From positions 310,001 through 374,000 of the forward strand of contig NZ_JAIVLH010000002.1 in the NCBI RefSeq assembly GCF_020524345.1: DNA of 64,000 nt, written 5' to 3'. Positions 36,012 to 44,630 of this stretch are shown one piece after another. The notes beneath the pieces are model-generated. The model was not told the origin of the DNA. It ran no database searches and saw only the letters and a list, made by a program, of their open reading frames with translations. The number at the start of each line of letters is the position of its first letter. Positions within the stretch are counted from its first letter, which is position 1. The position numbers were made by a program, and so were the translations under genes. This stretch comes from Metabacillus niabensis (GTDB lineage Bacteria > Bacillota > Bacilli > Bacillales > Bacillaceae).

Positions 36012-36676
36012 TGTTTTAACCTATAGCCAATGCCTCGGATTGTTTCGATAATGGTAGGCTTGGCAGGATCTTTCTCAATTTTTTCCCGAAGATAACGGAT
36101 ATGAACCATTAATGTCTTGTCACCTTCAAAATAATCTTCTTCCCAGATGGATTCGTATATTTGTTCTTTCGTCAATATTTGCCCGGCATGCTTTAATAAA
36201 TAATCGAAGATTTGGAGCTGCTTAGATGTTAAAATAATTTCTTTGTCTTCTTCTTCCCGAAAAAGCTGATATTGCTTTGGGAGATAGCGTAAATGCTGAA
36301 CGTTAATTTCTGAAGGCATTATGCGATCAAAACGGCGTAATAACACACTTATTCTTGCAGCAAGCTCATCTGGGTGAAAAGGCTTTGTCATATAATCATC
36401 TGCAAATTCAAGACCTTCCAGCTTATCATCTACTTGTGATCGTGCTGATAACATGATGATAGGCAATGATGGCACAGTCTTTTTCAAGCGCTTACCAATG
36501 GAAAAACCGTCTAGACCGGGTAGCATAACATCAAGAATGGCAAGATCTGCTGCATCAGCAAGCTCTAAGGCTTTGTCTCCGTTTTTTAACCAATTTACTT
36601 GATACCCCCGTTTTATTAGGTCCTGGTATACCCACGAACCAAGTTCTTCTTCATCTTCTATGTATAGTATTCTCAT
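36008..36676 (-). CDS. OmpR-family response regulator
   Basis: 222 aa: receiver domain with phosphorylation site in LAILDVMLPGLDG (about residue 50) and TKPFHPDEL, and a C-terminal winged-helix domain (IILTSKQLQIFDYLLKHAGQILTKEQIYESIW). First gene of the regulator-kinase pair. Probably controls the ABC exporter downstream. ATG start with AAAGAGGTTCC upstream. Confidence 0.9.
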   Translation of the reverse strand: MRILYIEDEEELGSWVYQDLIKRGYQVNWLKNGDKALELADAADLAILDVMLPGLDGFSIGKRLKKTVPSLPIIMLSARSQVDDKLEGLEFADDYMTKPFHPDELAARISVLLRRFDRIMPSEINVQHLRYLPKQYQLFREEEDKEIILTSKQLQIFDYLLKHAGQILTKEQIYESIWEEDYFEGDKTLMVHIRYLREKIEKDPAKPTIIETIRGIGYRLKQ

Positions 36677-36747
36677 AAAAAAGGAACCTCTTTCTTGATA
36701 AAGTCAATATATGTAAACTATATCATAAACTATTTAAATGTAAAAAA

Positions 36748-36770
36748 GAGAGTGCGCACTACTCACTCTC
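36748..36770 (-). terminator. Intrinsic terminator of the nucleoside hydrolase operon
   Basis: GAGAGTG / CACTCTC stem, followed on the minus strand by TTTTTTAC, 15 nt past the stop at 36785. Confidence 0.8.
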
Positions 36771-36784
36771 CACTTCACAACTAT

Positions 36785-37741
36785 TTATGTTATCGCTCCC
36801 AACACTTTCAAGATCATCTCTTTGAATGCTTCTCGATCAATAGCTTCACAAACCCGAACATTTTTTTGGCGCTCCAATCGATTATTTACATCGACAAGAC
36901 TGTAACCTCTAGTCAATTCTCCTACAGTTTCAACGTCTACATGATAGAGATTCGATTTGGTCATGATGTTTTCGTTTGCTGCAACTGCAGCAAGTAATGT
37001 ATCCGGATGTGTTGTGCCATTCAGTTTGTGTACACTTTTGTTAAATTTCATAACAACTTTATTAACATCTTTAAAAAATTGAGCACCTTTAGTTTTCAAG
37101 GCTACAATATCCTCATGATCCTGATCATTCATTATTGAATATTGAGTACACATTTCCCAACCAACCATTGTCATCGGAATACCCGAATGGAGAACAATTT
37201 TCGCTGCCTCAGGATCAACGTAGAAATTGTATTCTGCACTTGGGGTTATATTTCCTAATGCATTATTCGTACCTCCCATAATATATAAATGGGGGATTTT
37301 CGAAATGATGGTCGGATCCTTTTTAATCGCCATGGCAATATTCGTTAATGGAGCAATAGCTAAAATATGTATTTCTCCCGGATAGTTATGAACGGTTTCA
37401 ATGAGAAAATCAACTGCATGTCCATCTGAAGGAGACTGGATCGCTTTTTCGAAAAACGAATCCCCCATTCCATCCTTACCATGAACATCCTCAACAGTAC
37501 GGTGCTGGTTTACGCAAAGACCCATTATGGGCCGTTCATACCCTTTAAATACGGGAACTTCTTCACTCTTTCCTGCTACTTGTACAGTGTACAGTGCATT
37601 TTCAACCTGTTGATCGAATTGTACATTCCCACCGGTGACCATTATGCCTTCTACTTGAAAATAATGAAGAGCAGTTAAGATGGAAATTGTATCATCGCCA
37701 GCTGTATCTGTATCAATAATCACTCGTTTTTTTTCTGCCAT
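36785..37741 (-). CDS. Inosine/uridine-preferring nucleoside hydrolase
   Basis: 318 aa from ATG 37741 (GTGAGGAT upstream). N-terminal Ca2+-binding motif IIDTDTAGDDT (canonical DTDxGxDD), central IHILAIAPLTNIAMAIKKDP and MGGTNNALGNITPSAEYNFYVDPEAA, which are family signatures. Hydrolyses ribonucleosides to ribose and base. It follows the paralogous gene by one base. Cytoplasmic; no transporter is adjacent. Confidence 0.9.
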   Translation of the reverse strand: MAEKKRVIIDTDTAGDDTISILTALHYFQVEGIMVTGGNVQFDQQVENALYTVQVAGKSEEVPVFKGYERPIMGLCVNQHRTVEDVHGKDGMGDSFFEKAIQSPSDGHAVDFLIETVHNYPGEIHILAIAPLTNIAMAIKKDPTIISKIPHLYIMGGTNNALGNITPSAEYNFYVDPEAAKIVLHSGIPMTMVGWEMCTQYSIMNDQDHEDIVALKTKGAQFFKDVNKVVMKFNKSVHKLNGTTHPDTLLAAVAANENIMTKSNLYHVDVETVGELTRGYSLVDVNNRLERQKNVRVCEAIDREAFKEMILKVLGAIT

Positions 37742-37742
37742 T

Positions 37743-38690
37743 TTATAAATCCTCACTTACATTCTTTGCTAGTTCAGTTATGTAATCAAAGAAAGCGTCG
37801 CGGTCCACGTCATAAACAACATTTACAGGTCTTCCATCGGCTGTTTCAACCGTACGCCCTTGGCTTGGACCTTCTGTTAAGACAATGCTGTTAATTGTTT
37901 GTACCTTCACAAGGTCAGGTTTACCAACAAACGCAGTTGTTAACACATCCCATAAATAATAAGTAGAGTTTGTTGAAAAGTGAACGAGAGGTGGAACCAT
38001 TGCATAACACTGTCCAAGGAAATCCACACCAAGATTTTTACGTTCTCTAGCCCAACGCTCACGCACATCTAAAGTTAGCGGTACTTGGTTAGTACTTTCA
38101 AGAGCAACAAGATCAATTTCAATGTTTGTTTCCCATACACGGGCTGCTGCCTCAGGGTCCCAAAACACATTCCATTCAGCTGTTCCATCATGTTCAGGCT
38201 CATGTACATTTCCTTCCTCGCGAAATGTACCTCCCATCCAAACCAGACGTTCAATTTTCCCTTCTATTTCAGGTGTTTCATCTAACGCACGGGCAAGATC
38301 GGTAAGCGGTCCTGTAAATAATAAAGTTGTTTTTCCATCCGTTTCTTGAAGGGTTTTGATTAAATGAAGATGTGCAGGTATGTCTGCAGCAAGTGTGACA
38401 ACTTTTCCTGCTTCATTAAGTATTGGCAATGCATCTACATAAAACGCATGCATGCGCCAATCTTTTGGAAACGGATTTTTTGCACGCGAAGTTGATTCCG
38501 CTACCTCAAGTCCACCTTTTCCAAAACGATCAATAATTTTCCTGCTTGCAAACATTGCGGGTTCTAAGTAACAATCTGCCGGAATGACCGAAACGCCTGT
38601 AAGTTTAACAGTATCCATTTGTAATAATAAAAATAAAGAAATTAAATCATCTACACCGCCATCATGGTTAAAGTAAATTTTCTTTTTCAT
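37743..38690 (-). CDS. Nucleoside hydrolase, divergent paralogue
   Basis: 315 aa from ATG 38690 behind GGAG. The metal motif is altered to NHDGGVDDL where the standard form has DTDxGxDD, while TLLFTGPLTDLARALDETP, MGGTFREEGNV and AEWNVFWDPEAAARV are retained. It may prefer another nucleoside or a modified one. Promoter TTGACA-16-TATAAA at 38733-38760. The two genes form one operon. Confidence 0.85.
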   Translation of the reverse strand: MKKKIYFNHDGGVDDLISLFLLLQMDTVKLTGVSVIPADCYLEPAMFASRKIIDRFGKGGLEVAESTSRAKNPFPKDWRMHAFYVDALPILNEAGKVVTLAADIPAHLHLIKTLQETDGKTTLLFTGPLTDLARALDETPEIEGKIERLVWMGGTFREEGNVHEPEHDGTAEWNVFWDPEAAARVWETNIEIDLVALESTNQVPLTLDVRERWARERKNLGVDFLGQCYAMVPPLVHFSTNSTYYLWDVLTTAFVGKPDLVKVQTINSIVLTEGPSQGRTVETADGRPVNVVYDVDRDAFFDYITELAKNVSEDL

Positions 38691-38732
38691 ATTAATCTCC
38701 ATTCTTTTTTCATTATTGTAAACATGTTCAAC

Positions 38733-38760
38733 TTTATAATGCAGAATGAAATTGTGTCAA
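38733..38760 (-). promoter_or_regulatory. Sigma-A promoter of the nucleoside hydrolase operon
   Basis: Minus-strand TTGACA (38755-38760), 16-bp spacer and TATAAA (38733-38738), 43 nt upstream of the start; the sequence GAACATGTTT just downstream of the -10 is a possible operator dyad. Confidence 0.6.
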
Positions 38761-38863
38761 TACAATTTCAGGTTAAGAACTTAAATATTGTTTGAATAGA
38801 GGTTTAATAAATAATGATCATTAACTGTTAAATAAATAAATTTGATCATGAAAAGACCAATAA

Positions 38864-39049
38864 TCATCCATCTCTCACCAATATAAAATTTTGTAACAGT
38901 TCACTTTCATTAACAGAAATTCGAATGGCCAAATCTTCTGTCCGGAATACAAAGTCTTTGACACCTATAAACTCAGATTCAGCAATCAAATAGAATGGTG
39001 TCCCCTTTTTGAAGCCTTTAAAGTTTTTCTTTAGTTTATATATCTTCAT
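38864..39049 (-). CDS. Small conserved-looking hypothetical protein
   Basis: 61 aa, not recognised. Sequence MKIYKLKKNFKGFKKGTPFY then LIAESEFIGVKDFVFRTED and a hydrophilic end; mixed beta pattern, no membrane segment or Cys. ATG start with AAAGAGA upstream. Codon use and an alternating hydrophobic pattern suggest a real gene, but it stands alone between two unrelated genes. Confidence 0.5.
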   Translation of the reverse strand: MKIYKLKKNFKGFKKGTPFYLIAESEFIGVKDFVFRTEDLAIRISVNESELLQNFILVRDG

Positions 39050-39143
39050 TCTCTTTACCCAGCTACTTCCCTTATATGCTATTCTGAAATTATCAAGATC
39101 TGTATTTTATGTCAACTGTAGAACTAAAGAGAAAGAGTACCTT

Positions 39144-40049
39144 CTAAATAGTTTTATTAGGATGAGATCCTTTTTTTATAATGGTAGCATTTTTACCTAA
39201 GATAACTGAAAGGACAACCACCACCGCTATGAGTAGTGTGAAAAATGAGATCGATTCATCGAGAAGAACTGTTGCAAAAAGAATCATCAAAAAAGGCTGT
39301 AAATATTGGATCTGACTAACTCTTGCTATACCACCCATTGCCATTCCGCTATACCAAGCAACATATGCTAAAAATTGACTAATAACAGCCAGGTATAAGA
39401 AACTGACCCATGCTTGGATGGGAGCATGAAGCATTTCAATTGTAAGATGTAACCCGACAGGAATCATGAAAAACGGTGAACCAATCAAAATTGCCCACGC
39501 AATGACTTGCCAACTACCTAATTCCTTCGCTAATTTCCCTCCTTCTGCGTAACTAAGGCCAAGAATTAGCACAGCTGCCAGTATGGCTAAATCAGCAATT
39601 TGTAAGTGTCCGAAACCAAGATGAAGAGCATATATCATAACTGCAAAAGACCCTATTAAACTAGAAATCCAGTATTTTATGGATGGAATTTCCCCGGCTC
39701 TCAACATGGCAAAACCTGCTGTAGCTAATGGTAACAAAGCGACCTCTACTGCTCCATGAGAAACAGGCAAGGACTTCATTGCCCAAGAAGTGAGGAGCGG
39801 AAATCCTAATACTGCACCAAAAGCAACAATTCCAATGCTTTTGAATTGACGTGGTGAGGGAAGTTTTTCTTTTCGAACGATGAATATGATTGCAACTAAA
39901 ATAGCCGCAACAACTGTTCTTCCTAAGCCCACGACTGTCGTTCCAAAATACTCTACAGCAATTCTTGTAGCCGGAAGTGTTAAGCTAAAGCAAATAACAC
40001 CTATTATTCCTAACAAAAATCCAATTTTCTCTCTTTTTTCATTCTGCAT
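39144..40049 (-). CDS. EamA/DMT-family exporter
   Basis: 301 aa from ATG 40049 (AGGTAGGAT upstream; a start 42 nt earlier lacks a ribosome site). Ten membrane segments as two EamA repeats; LPATRIAVEYFGTTVVGLGRTVVAA and GGIARVSQIQYLQPFLMILFATVLL mark the ends of the repeats. Divergent from a MocR-type regulator with a shared 150-nt intergenic region, a common arrangement for amino-acid or drug/metabolite exporters under MocR control. Confidence 0.85.
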   Translation of the reverse strand: MQNEKREKIGFLLGIIGVICFSLTLPATRIAVEYFGTTVVGLGRTVVAAILVAIIFIVRKEKLPSPRQFKSIGIVAFGAVLGFPLLTSWAMKSLPVSHGAVEVALLPLATAGFAMLRAGEIPSIKYWISSLIGSFAVMIYALHLGFGHLQIADLAILAAVLILGLSYAEGGKLAKELGSWQVIAWAILIGSPFFMIPVGLHLTIEMLHAPIQAWVSFLYLAVISQFLAYVAWYSGMAMGGIARVSQIQYLQPFLMILFATVLLDESISFFTLLIAVVVVLSVILGKNATIIKKGSHPNKTI

Positions 40050-40165
40050 GCTTATCCTACCTACCTTTTTCTTTAGTAATATATTCTGCATGACTCAAGC
40101 AACGGTTTTGATATAATAAACATATTAATAGGTACACAAGGTTGAAATAAACAATTGTTTTACCT

Positions 40166-40183
40166 ATCTGTACGGGTACAGAT
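40166..40183 (+). promoter_or_regulatory. Palindromic operator in the MocR/EamA intergenic region
   Basis: ATCTGTAC-GG-GTACAGAT, perfect 8-bp arms, 17 nt before the regulator start; a partial copy GGTACAC lies at 40131-40137. Confidence 0.6.
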
Positions 40184-40199
40184 TGAGGAGGATATACAG

Positions 40200-41575
40200 A
40201 TGAGCTTAAAATATACGGAGATAATGGAAGAAATAAAAATTCGACTTGCAGAGGGTTTACTTAATGCCGGTGATAAGCTCCCTTCTGTCCGACAGTTATC
40301 TGAAGATTTTTCTTGCAGCAAGAATACAGTAATTAAAGCTTACGAAGAACTTGAAAAAGAACATTTCATCTACTCCATACCTAAAAGCGGCTTTTATGTC
40401 ATGAAAGAAATTCAGTATAAAACAAGTGAACATGATGTGATCGACTTCTTGTCTGCAGGTCCAGATAAAAATGTAATGCCTTATGAAGACTTTCAACATT
40501 GTATGAACGAAGCAATTGAACAATATAAAGGTGAGTTATTTACATATACTGATCAACAAGGGCTTTACTCATTACGAGTTCAGTTGGTGAAATATTTGCA
40601 AAATCTCCAAGTATTCACTCAACCTGAGAGAATTGTCATCACTTCTGGTTCGCAACAAGCTCTGCATTTACTTATTTCTATGCCATTTCCTAATGGAAAA
40701 AACAATATTCTCATTGAACAGCCTACCTATTTCGGTTTCCTTGAATCAATTTCTTTACAATCAGCAAAAGCATTAGCTATGAGTTAACGATGGAAGGTGT
40801 TGATCTTGAGCGTCTTGAGTATATATTCCGGAATAATGATATAAAATTTTTCTATATCATTCCCCGATTTCACAATCCGCTTGGACATAGTTATACGAAC
40901 AAAGAAAAGAAAAAAATGGTTGAATTAGCGGAAAAATACGATGTTTATATTGTGGAGGATGATTTTTTAGGAGACCTTGATCTCAATACAAAAGCGGATC
41001 CTTTCTATTCGTTTGATCCTTCCGGGAGAGTTATTTATATAAAAAGCTTTTCAAAAGTTTTCCTTCCAGGATTAAGAGTTGCTGCTGTTGTACTTCCAAC
41101 GTTTTTGATAAACAATTTTATGCGATATAAATTCAGTTTGGATTTTAATAGTTCCGCCCTTTCTCAAGGAGCACTGGAAGTCTATATGAAAAGCGGTATG
41201 TTTAATAAACATTTGAAAAAAATTAAACAGGTATACAAAAGGAAGATGGACATTCTTCAAGAATCGTGTGAATTATTGTTACCAGATCATACCCTGTTTA
41301 CAAAACCGACTTCCGGTTTTTATCTATCCGTCATTTTGCCGGAACATATAACAGCAAAACAGGTCGTTCATATGCTGAATGAAAAAAATGTGTTTGTTGA
41401 TGATGCAACCCGGATGTTTTTGCCAGAATACAAAAAAGAAAATTTCCTGAGATTAAGCATCTCTCAAGTGGAGGAGAACCAAATTAAAGCAGGAGTTGAG
41501 CGATTGGCAGAATGTATCGCTTTAATAAATAATCGAAAAAATCGAGTTACACCAAGTAACTTGTTACGTTTTTAG
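40200..41575 (+). pseudogene. MocR-type (GntR-aminotransferase) regulator broken by a single-base frameshift
   Basis: Starts at ATG 40200 behind GAGGAGGAT. The first part (about 196 codons) encodes the GntR winged helix (LNAGDKLPSVRQLSEDFSCSKNTVIKAYEELEKE) and the beginning of the fold-I aminotransferase domain, ending SAKALAMS-stop at 40787. The second part, in the next frame from 40790, continues without loss: VDLERLEYIFRNN, the PLP Lys in SFSKVFLPGLRV and the C-terminus to 41575. Restoring one G in GCTATGAGTTAACG (about 40780) gives an uninterrupted protein of about 458 aa. Either a recent null mutation or a sequencing error. Confidence 0.85.
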
Positions 41576-41658
41576 TAATAAAAGAATGAATCATACTTCA
41601 CTCTCTAGAGAGAAATTGTGATACACTATTCCAAAAACTTGTTAAGAGAGGTATTTAT

Positions 41659-41838
41659 ATGAATATTGGTGATGTTGTATTTCAGCTATTAATGTTTATT
41701 TTTATGTTCGGAATTTTTGCTGTCGTTTTTTTTCTTGTTCGATCTCTCCTTTCGAAGAATCCGCAGTCTCAAAAAGATAATGAAATTGAAAAAAAGCTTG
41801 ATAGAATTATTGAATTACTAGAACAGGATAAAAAATAG
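41659..41838 (+). CDS. Small membrane protein, DUF4083-like
   Basis: 59 aa. Start ATG 41659 behind AAGAGAGG. One membrane segment (residues 8-30, LLMFIFMFGIFAVVFFLV) and a charged helical tail (EIEKKLDRIIELLEQDKK). This layout is that of DUF4083 proteins of Bacillus. Single gene with no evident partner. Confidence 0.7.
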   Translation: MNIGDVVFQLLMFIFMFGIFAVVFFLVRSLLSKNPQSQKDNEIEKKLDRIIELLEQDKK

Positions 41839-41869
41839 TCATTTTTATCCTGTTCAGCTACGTTTGTTA

Positions 41870-42688
41870 TTAGTCTGCCAAAACTTCTTCAGTTAATAGA
41901 AGCTGACTCCCTCCTTTTACCTCAAAAATCTTTTCATCCACACTCAACCAGACCGACATAGCTGAAGGATTGAAGACAAACTGGCTGTTTGCTGAAAATT
42001 TAAGGTTTTGGAATGCTTTCAAATAATCTACGATTTCAATATTTGTTGCATACCAGATATCGTCCCGGTTACCAACATGTTCACAGAAGTTTTCAATTAG
42101 ATCCCAGTTTTGATCGTTGTCAAATTCATAACTGTGACCCCATACATACATCATATATAGATATTGCTTTTTATGGAGATGAAGAAAATCATCAGCTCGT
42201 TGCATTAACTCTTTATTATGATGACAGGTTGGATTCCACTCCAACAAATCATCAGGTATGGAAAAATCACCGGTACTATTGACGGTTCTTGAATATTCAA
42301 TTCCCAAATAAGGTAGTAGTTCTTTTATGTATGAATTATAAGAACCGTTTGGATAGGACATTCCTCTAACTGTGTAGTTTGCGATCCTCTCGAGATTTTT
42401 ACGGTCTTCCAATATCTCATGTAGAAGTTGTTCTTTAGGAGACCTAGCAATAGTTGGATGTGTCAAAGTGTGTGCAGAGATTTCATGGCCTCTGTAAAGC
42501 TCAGCCACTTCGTTTTCAGGAATTCTGTCACCTGTTCCAAATAAACCGGAATTAAGATGAAAAGTCCCCTTTATTCCATATCGGTTAAAAATTTCTACTA
42601 GCCGTCTATCGGCCGCTTTTCCATCATCATAGCTCATCGTCAGTACTTTATGCTTTCCTTCTGGGAAAGTCATAACCACTTTTGGCAT
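41870..42688 (-). CDS. Polysaccharide deacetylase family protein
   Basis: 272 aa from ATG 42688 (AGGTG six nt upstream). NodB-type deacetylase: motif 1 SYDDGKAADRRL, motif 2 HEISAHTLTHPTI with the two metal-binding His residues, motif 3 MSYPNGSYN. A C-terminal beta region (FVFNPSAMSVWLSVDEKIFEV) extends beyond the catalytic domain. No signal peptide, so it may act in the cytoplasm on a small substrate or be surface-exported otherwise. Metal-binding residues are intact. Confidence 0.85.
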   Translation of the reverse strand: MPKVVMTFPEGKHKVLTMSYDDGKAADRRLVEIFNRYGIKGTFHLNSGLFGTGDRIPENEVAELYRGHEISAHTLTHPTIARSPKEQLLHEILEDRKNLERIANYTVRGMSYPNGSYNSYIKELLPYLGIEYSRTVNSTGDFSIPDDLLEWNPTCHHNKELMQRADDFLHLHKKQYLYMMYVWGHSYEFDNDQNWDLIENFCEHVGNRDDIWYATNIEIVDYLKAFQNLKFSANSQFVFNPSAMSVWLSVDEKIFEVKGGSQLLLTEEVLAD

Positions 42689-42943
42689 TCCATTCACCTC
42701 ATTAGATTGGTTTATATTTTAAAAATAGTGTCAGGTAAAGAGTTAAATCATACGAATTTTAAATAAATGTGTACCGATGATTAAACTCAAATAATATATA
42801 ATGTTATTCTCTAAGTTTTCTATATATCCTTCACGTAGATATAATCCACAATCAATACATTAAAAAAGGATCTACTCATGTGACGTCGGTCGTGTTATAA
42901 GTAAACTAGAAAGATGAATATATATAAAGGATGTGTAAGAATC

Positions 42944-43297
42944 GTGATTACACCGATTTTAAGAATGTTTGAACTGGAAAAGGCAAAGGAATTCTATGTT
43001 GATTTCTTAGGTTTTAAAATTGATTGGACCCATCAATATGAAGAAAACATGCCTATCTATTGCCAAATATCTTTAGATCATATTATTTTGCACCTGTCAG
43101 AACATCATGGTGACTCCTCTCCAGGCAGTGCAATTCGAATTAAAGTAGACAATATAAAACAATTTCATTCCATACTCCAAGCAAAAAAGTATGCTTTTTC
43201 CAATCCTGCTATAGAGAAGTCACCATGGAATACTTTTGAGTTGACAGTGATAGATCCTTTTTATAATAGAATTACTTTTTATGAAGAGATGAATTGA
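42944..43297 (+). CDS. Glyoxalase/bleomycin-resistance superfamily protein
   Basis: 117 aa from a GTG at 42944, chosen because AAAGGATG precedes it; an ATG at 42914 is in frame but has no ribosome site. ITPILRMFELEKAKEFYVDFLGF begins the VOC fold; TVIDPFYNRITFYEEM closes it. Bleomycin-resistance-type members of this length bind glycopeptide drugs, but no function can be assigned. Confidence 0.75.
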   Translation: MITPILRMFELEKAKEFYVDFLGFKIDWTHQYEENMPIYCQISLDHIILHLSEHHGDSSPGSAIRIKVDNIKQFHSILQAKKYAFSNPAIEKSPWNTFELTVIDPFYNRITFYEEMN

Positions 43298-43699
43298 GGA
43301 TTGGTTGGAAAGATTGAATTAGTGATTGAATATTTTTAAAAAGTGTTTGAATTATTTTAGATTGTGCCTGGATTAATCAGAAAAGTGACCGAATCGAGGA
43401 GAATTTTGCTGGAAATTTGATAGTGATAATAACTGGTCTATATGTTTTTAAAATCAGGCGACTAACACTATGATTGTTGGTTGTGGTTATTAAACTCGTA
43501 AGAGTGTCATATATATGTTATAATTATTCTAAACTAACAAAGGATGGATATATATTAAATTTGGACAAAAAGTTATTTATAACAGTCGGATCCATTTCAT
43601 TTTTCATGAACATGGTAATGGTCTATATGAAATCCAGAGTTTGGAAAATTCGATTATATTAGTTAAATTACAAGATTTGATATACAGAATGAAATAACG

Positions 43700-43724
43700 G
43701 CCAACTTTTAAAAGTTGGCTTTTG
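43700..43724 (+). terminator. Intrinsic terminator
   Basis: GCCAACTTTT AAAAGTTGGC palindrome followed by TTTTGG. The same stem sequence is found in the terminator at 48392-48412. Confidence 0.75.
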
Positions 43725-43741
43725 GTTTTCAACTAATCTTT

Positions 43742-43768
43742 AACCTTGCATTTTGCAAGGTTTTTTCA
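43742..43768 (+). terminator. Second tandem terminator
   Basis: AACCTTGCA TTT TGCAAGGTT followed by TTTTC, 23 nt after the first terminator. Confidence 0.75.
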
Positions 43769-43848
43769 ATATGTACAAAATGTGAAACTATTTTGATATC
43801 TCATTCGTATGATTTAGTATGATATGGAAAAAGTGGGGGTTTCAGGAT

Positions 43849-44628
43849 ATGAGAGATATAATAGTAGAAATTAATGACTTGAAAAAAAATTATGGTCCAA
43901 AGACTGTATTAAATGGTGTATCACTTCAAGTGAAAAGTGGCGAAATTATTGGGTATATTGGTCCAAACGGAGCCGGAAAAAGTACAACTGTTAAAATTAT
44001 GCTGGGCATTGAAAACGAATACTCAGGTGAGGTCAAACTATTCGGTCATGATATTTCTGATGGAAGTATTGAGTATAAACGAAAAATCGGATATGTACCG
44101 GAAGTTGCTGAGGTTTATGATAATTTAACTGGTCATGAATATCTTACATTTATTGGTGAATTGTATGGACTCGATTCCAACCTTGCTGAATATAAGGCTA
44201 AACGTCTAATGGAACTATTTGGTATCGGTGAAGTGTATCATTCCCGCATTGTGTCTTATTCAAAAGGAATGCGCCAAAAGCTTTTAATTATTGCAAGCTT
44301 ACTACATAATCCTGAACTTTTGTTTTTTGACGAACCAATTAATGGACTGGATGCAAACAGTGTGATGGTTTTCAAAGAAATTATGACCCAGCTTGCTGCA
44401 CAGGGAAAAACGATTTTCTACTCTTCACATATTATGGATGTGGTTGAAAAAATAAGCAGCAGAATTATTCTTCTACATGAAGGCAAAATAGCGGCTGATG
44501 GTCCATTTGAAGAGTTGAATCAAGAAAACAAGGATGGGACTCTTGAACAAATTTTCACCCAACTGACCGGATTTAGTGAACATAAAGAACTTGGCTCACG
44601 ATTTGTTTCTGTTGTAAGGGAGATGTAA
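43849..44628 (+). CDS. ABC exporter ATPase
   Basis: 259 aa from ATG 43849 (GTGGGGG upstream; a start 30 nt earlier is less well placed). Walker A GPNGAGKST, Q-loop VPEVAEVYDNLT, signature YSKGMRQK, Walker B LLFFDEPINGLD. Partner of the 546-aa permease two bases downstream. The signature Ser-Lys-Gly and short C-terminus resemble YthP/YxlF-like ATPases. Cargo unknown. Confidence 0.85.
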   Translation: MRDIIVEINDLKKNYGPKTVLNGVSLQVKSGEIIGYIGPNGAGKSTTVKIMLGIENEYSGEVKLFGHDISDGSIEYKRKIGYVPEVAEVYDNLTGHEYLTFIGELYGLDSNLAEYKAKRLMELFGIGEVYHSRIVSYSKGMRQKLLIIASLLHNPELLFFDEPINGLDANSVMVFKEIMTQLAAQGKTIFYSSHIMDVVEKISSRIILLHEGKIAADGPFEELNQENKDGTLEQIFTQLTGFSEHKELGSRFVSVVREM

Positions 44629-44630
44629 AA

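Larger units (their letters stand above)
43298..43848. other. Intergenic stretch with two tandem terminators and a doubtful micro-ORF
   Basis: A 33-codon frame from TTG 43561 to 43662 has a distant AAAGGATGG and a hydrophobic centre (LFITVGSISFFMNMVMVYM); real expression is doubtful. Two terminators follow at 43700-43724 and 43742-43768. No other gene is visible. Confidence 0.5.

Noticed and set aside
38720-38735. AACATGTT dyad near the nucleoside hydrolase promoter as operator
   Set aside because: Short, and no regulator gene nearby; not enough to call.
43474-43662. 62-codon plus-strand frame with a hydrophobic end
   Set aside because: No ribosome site for the ATG; only the inner TTG start at 43561 is mentioned, with doubt, in the gap entry.
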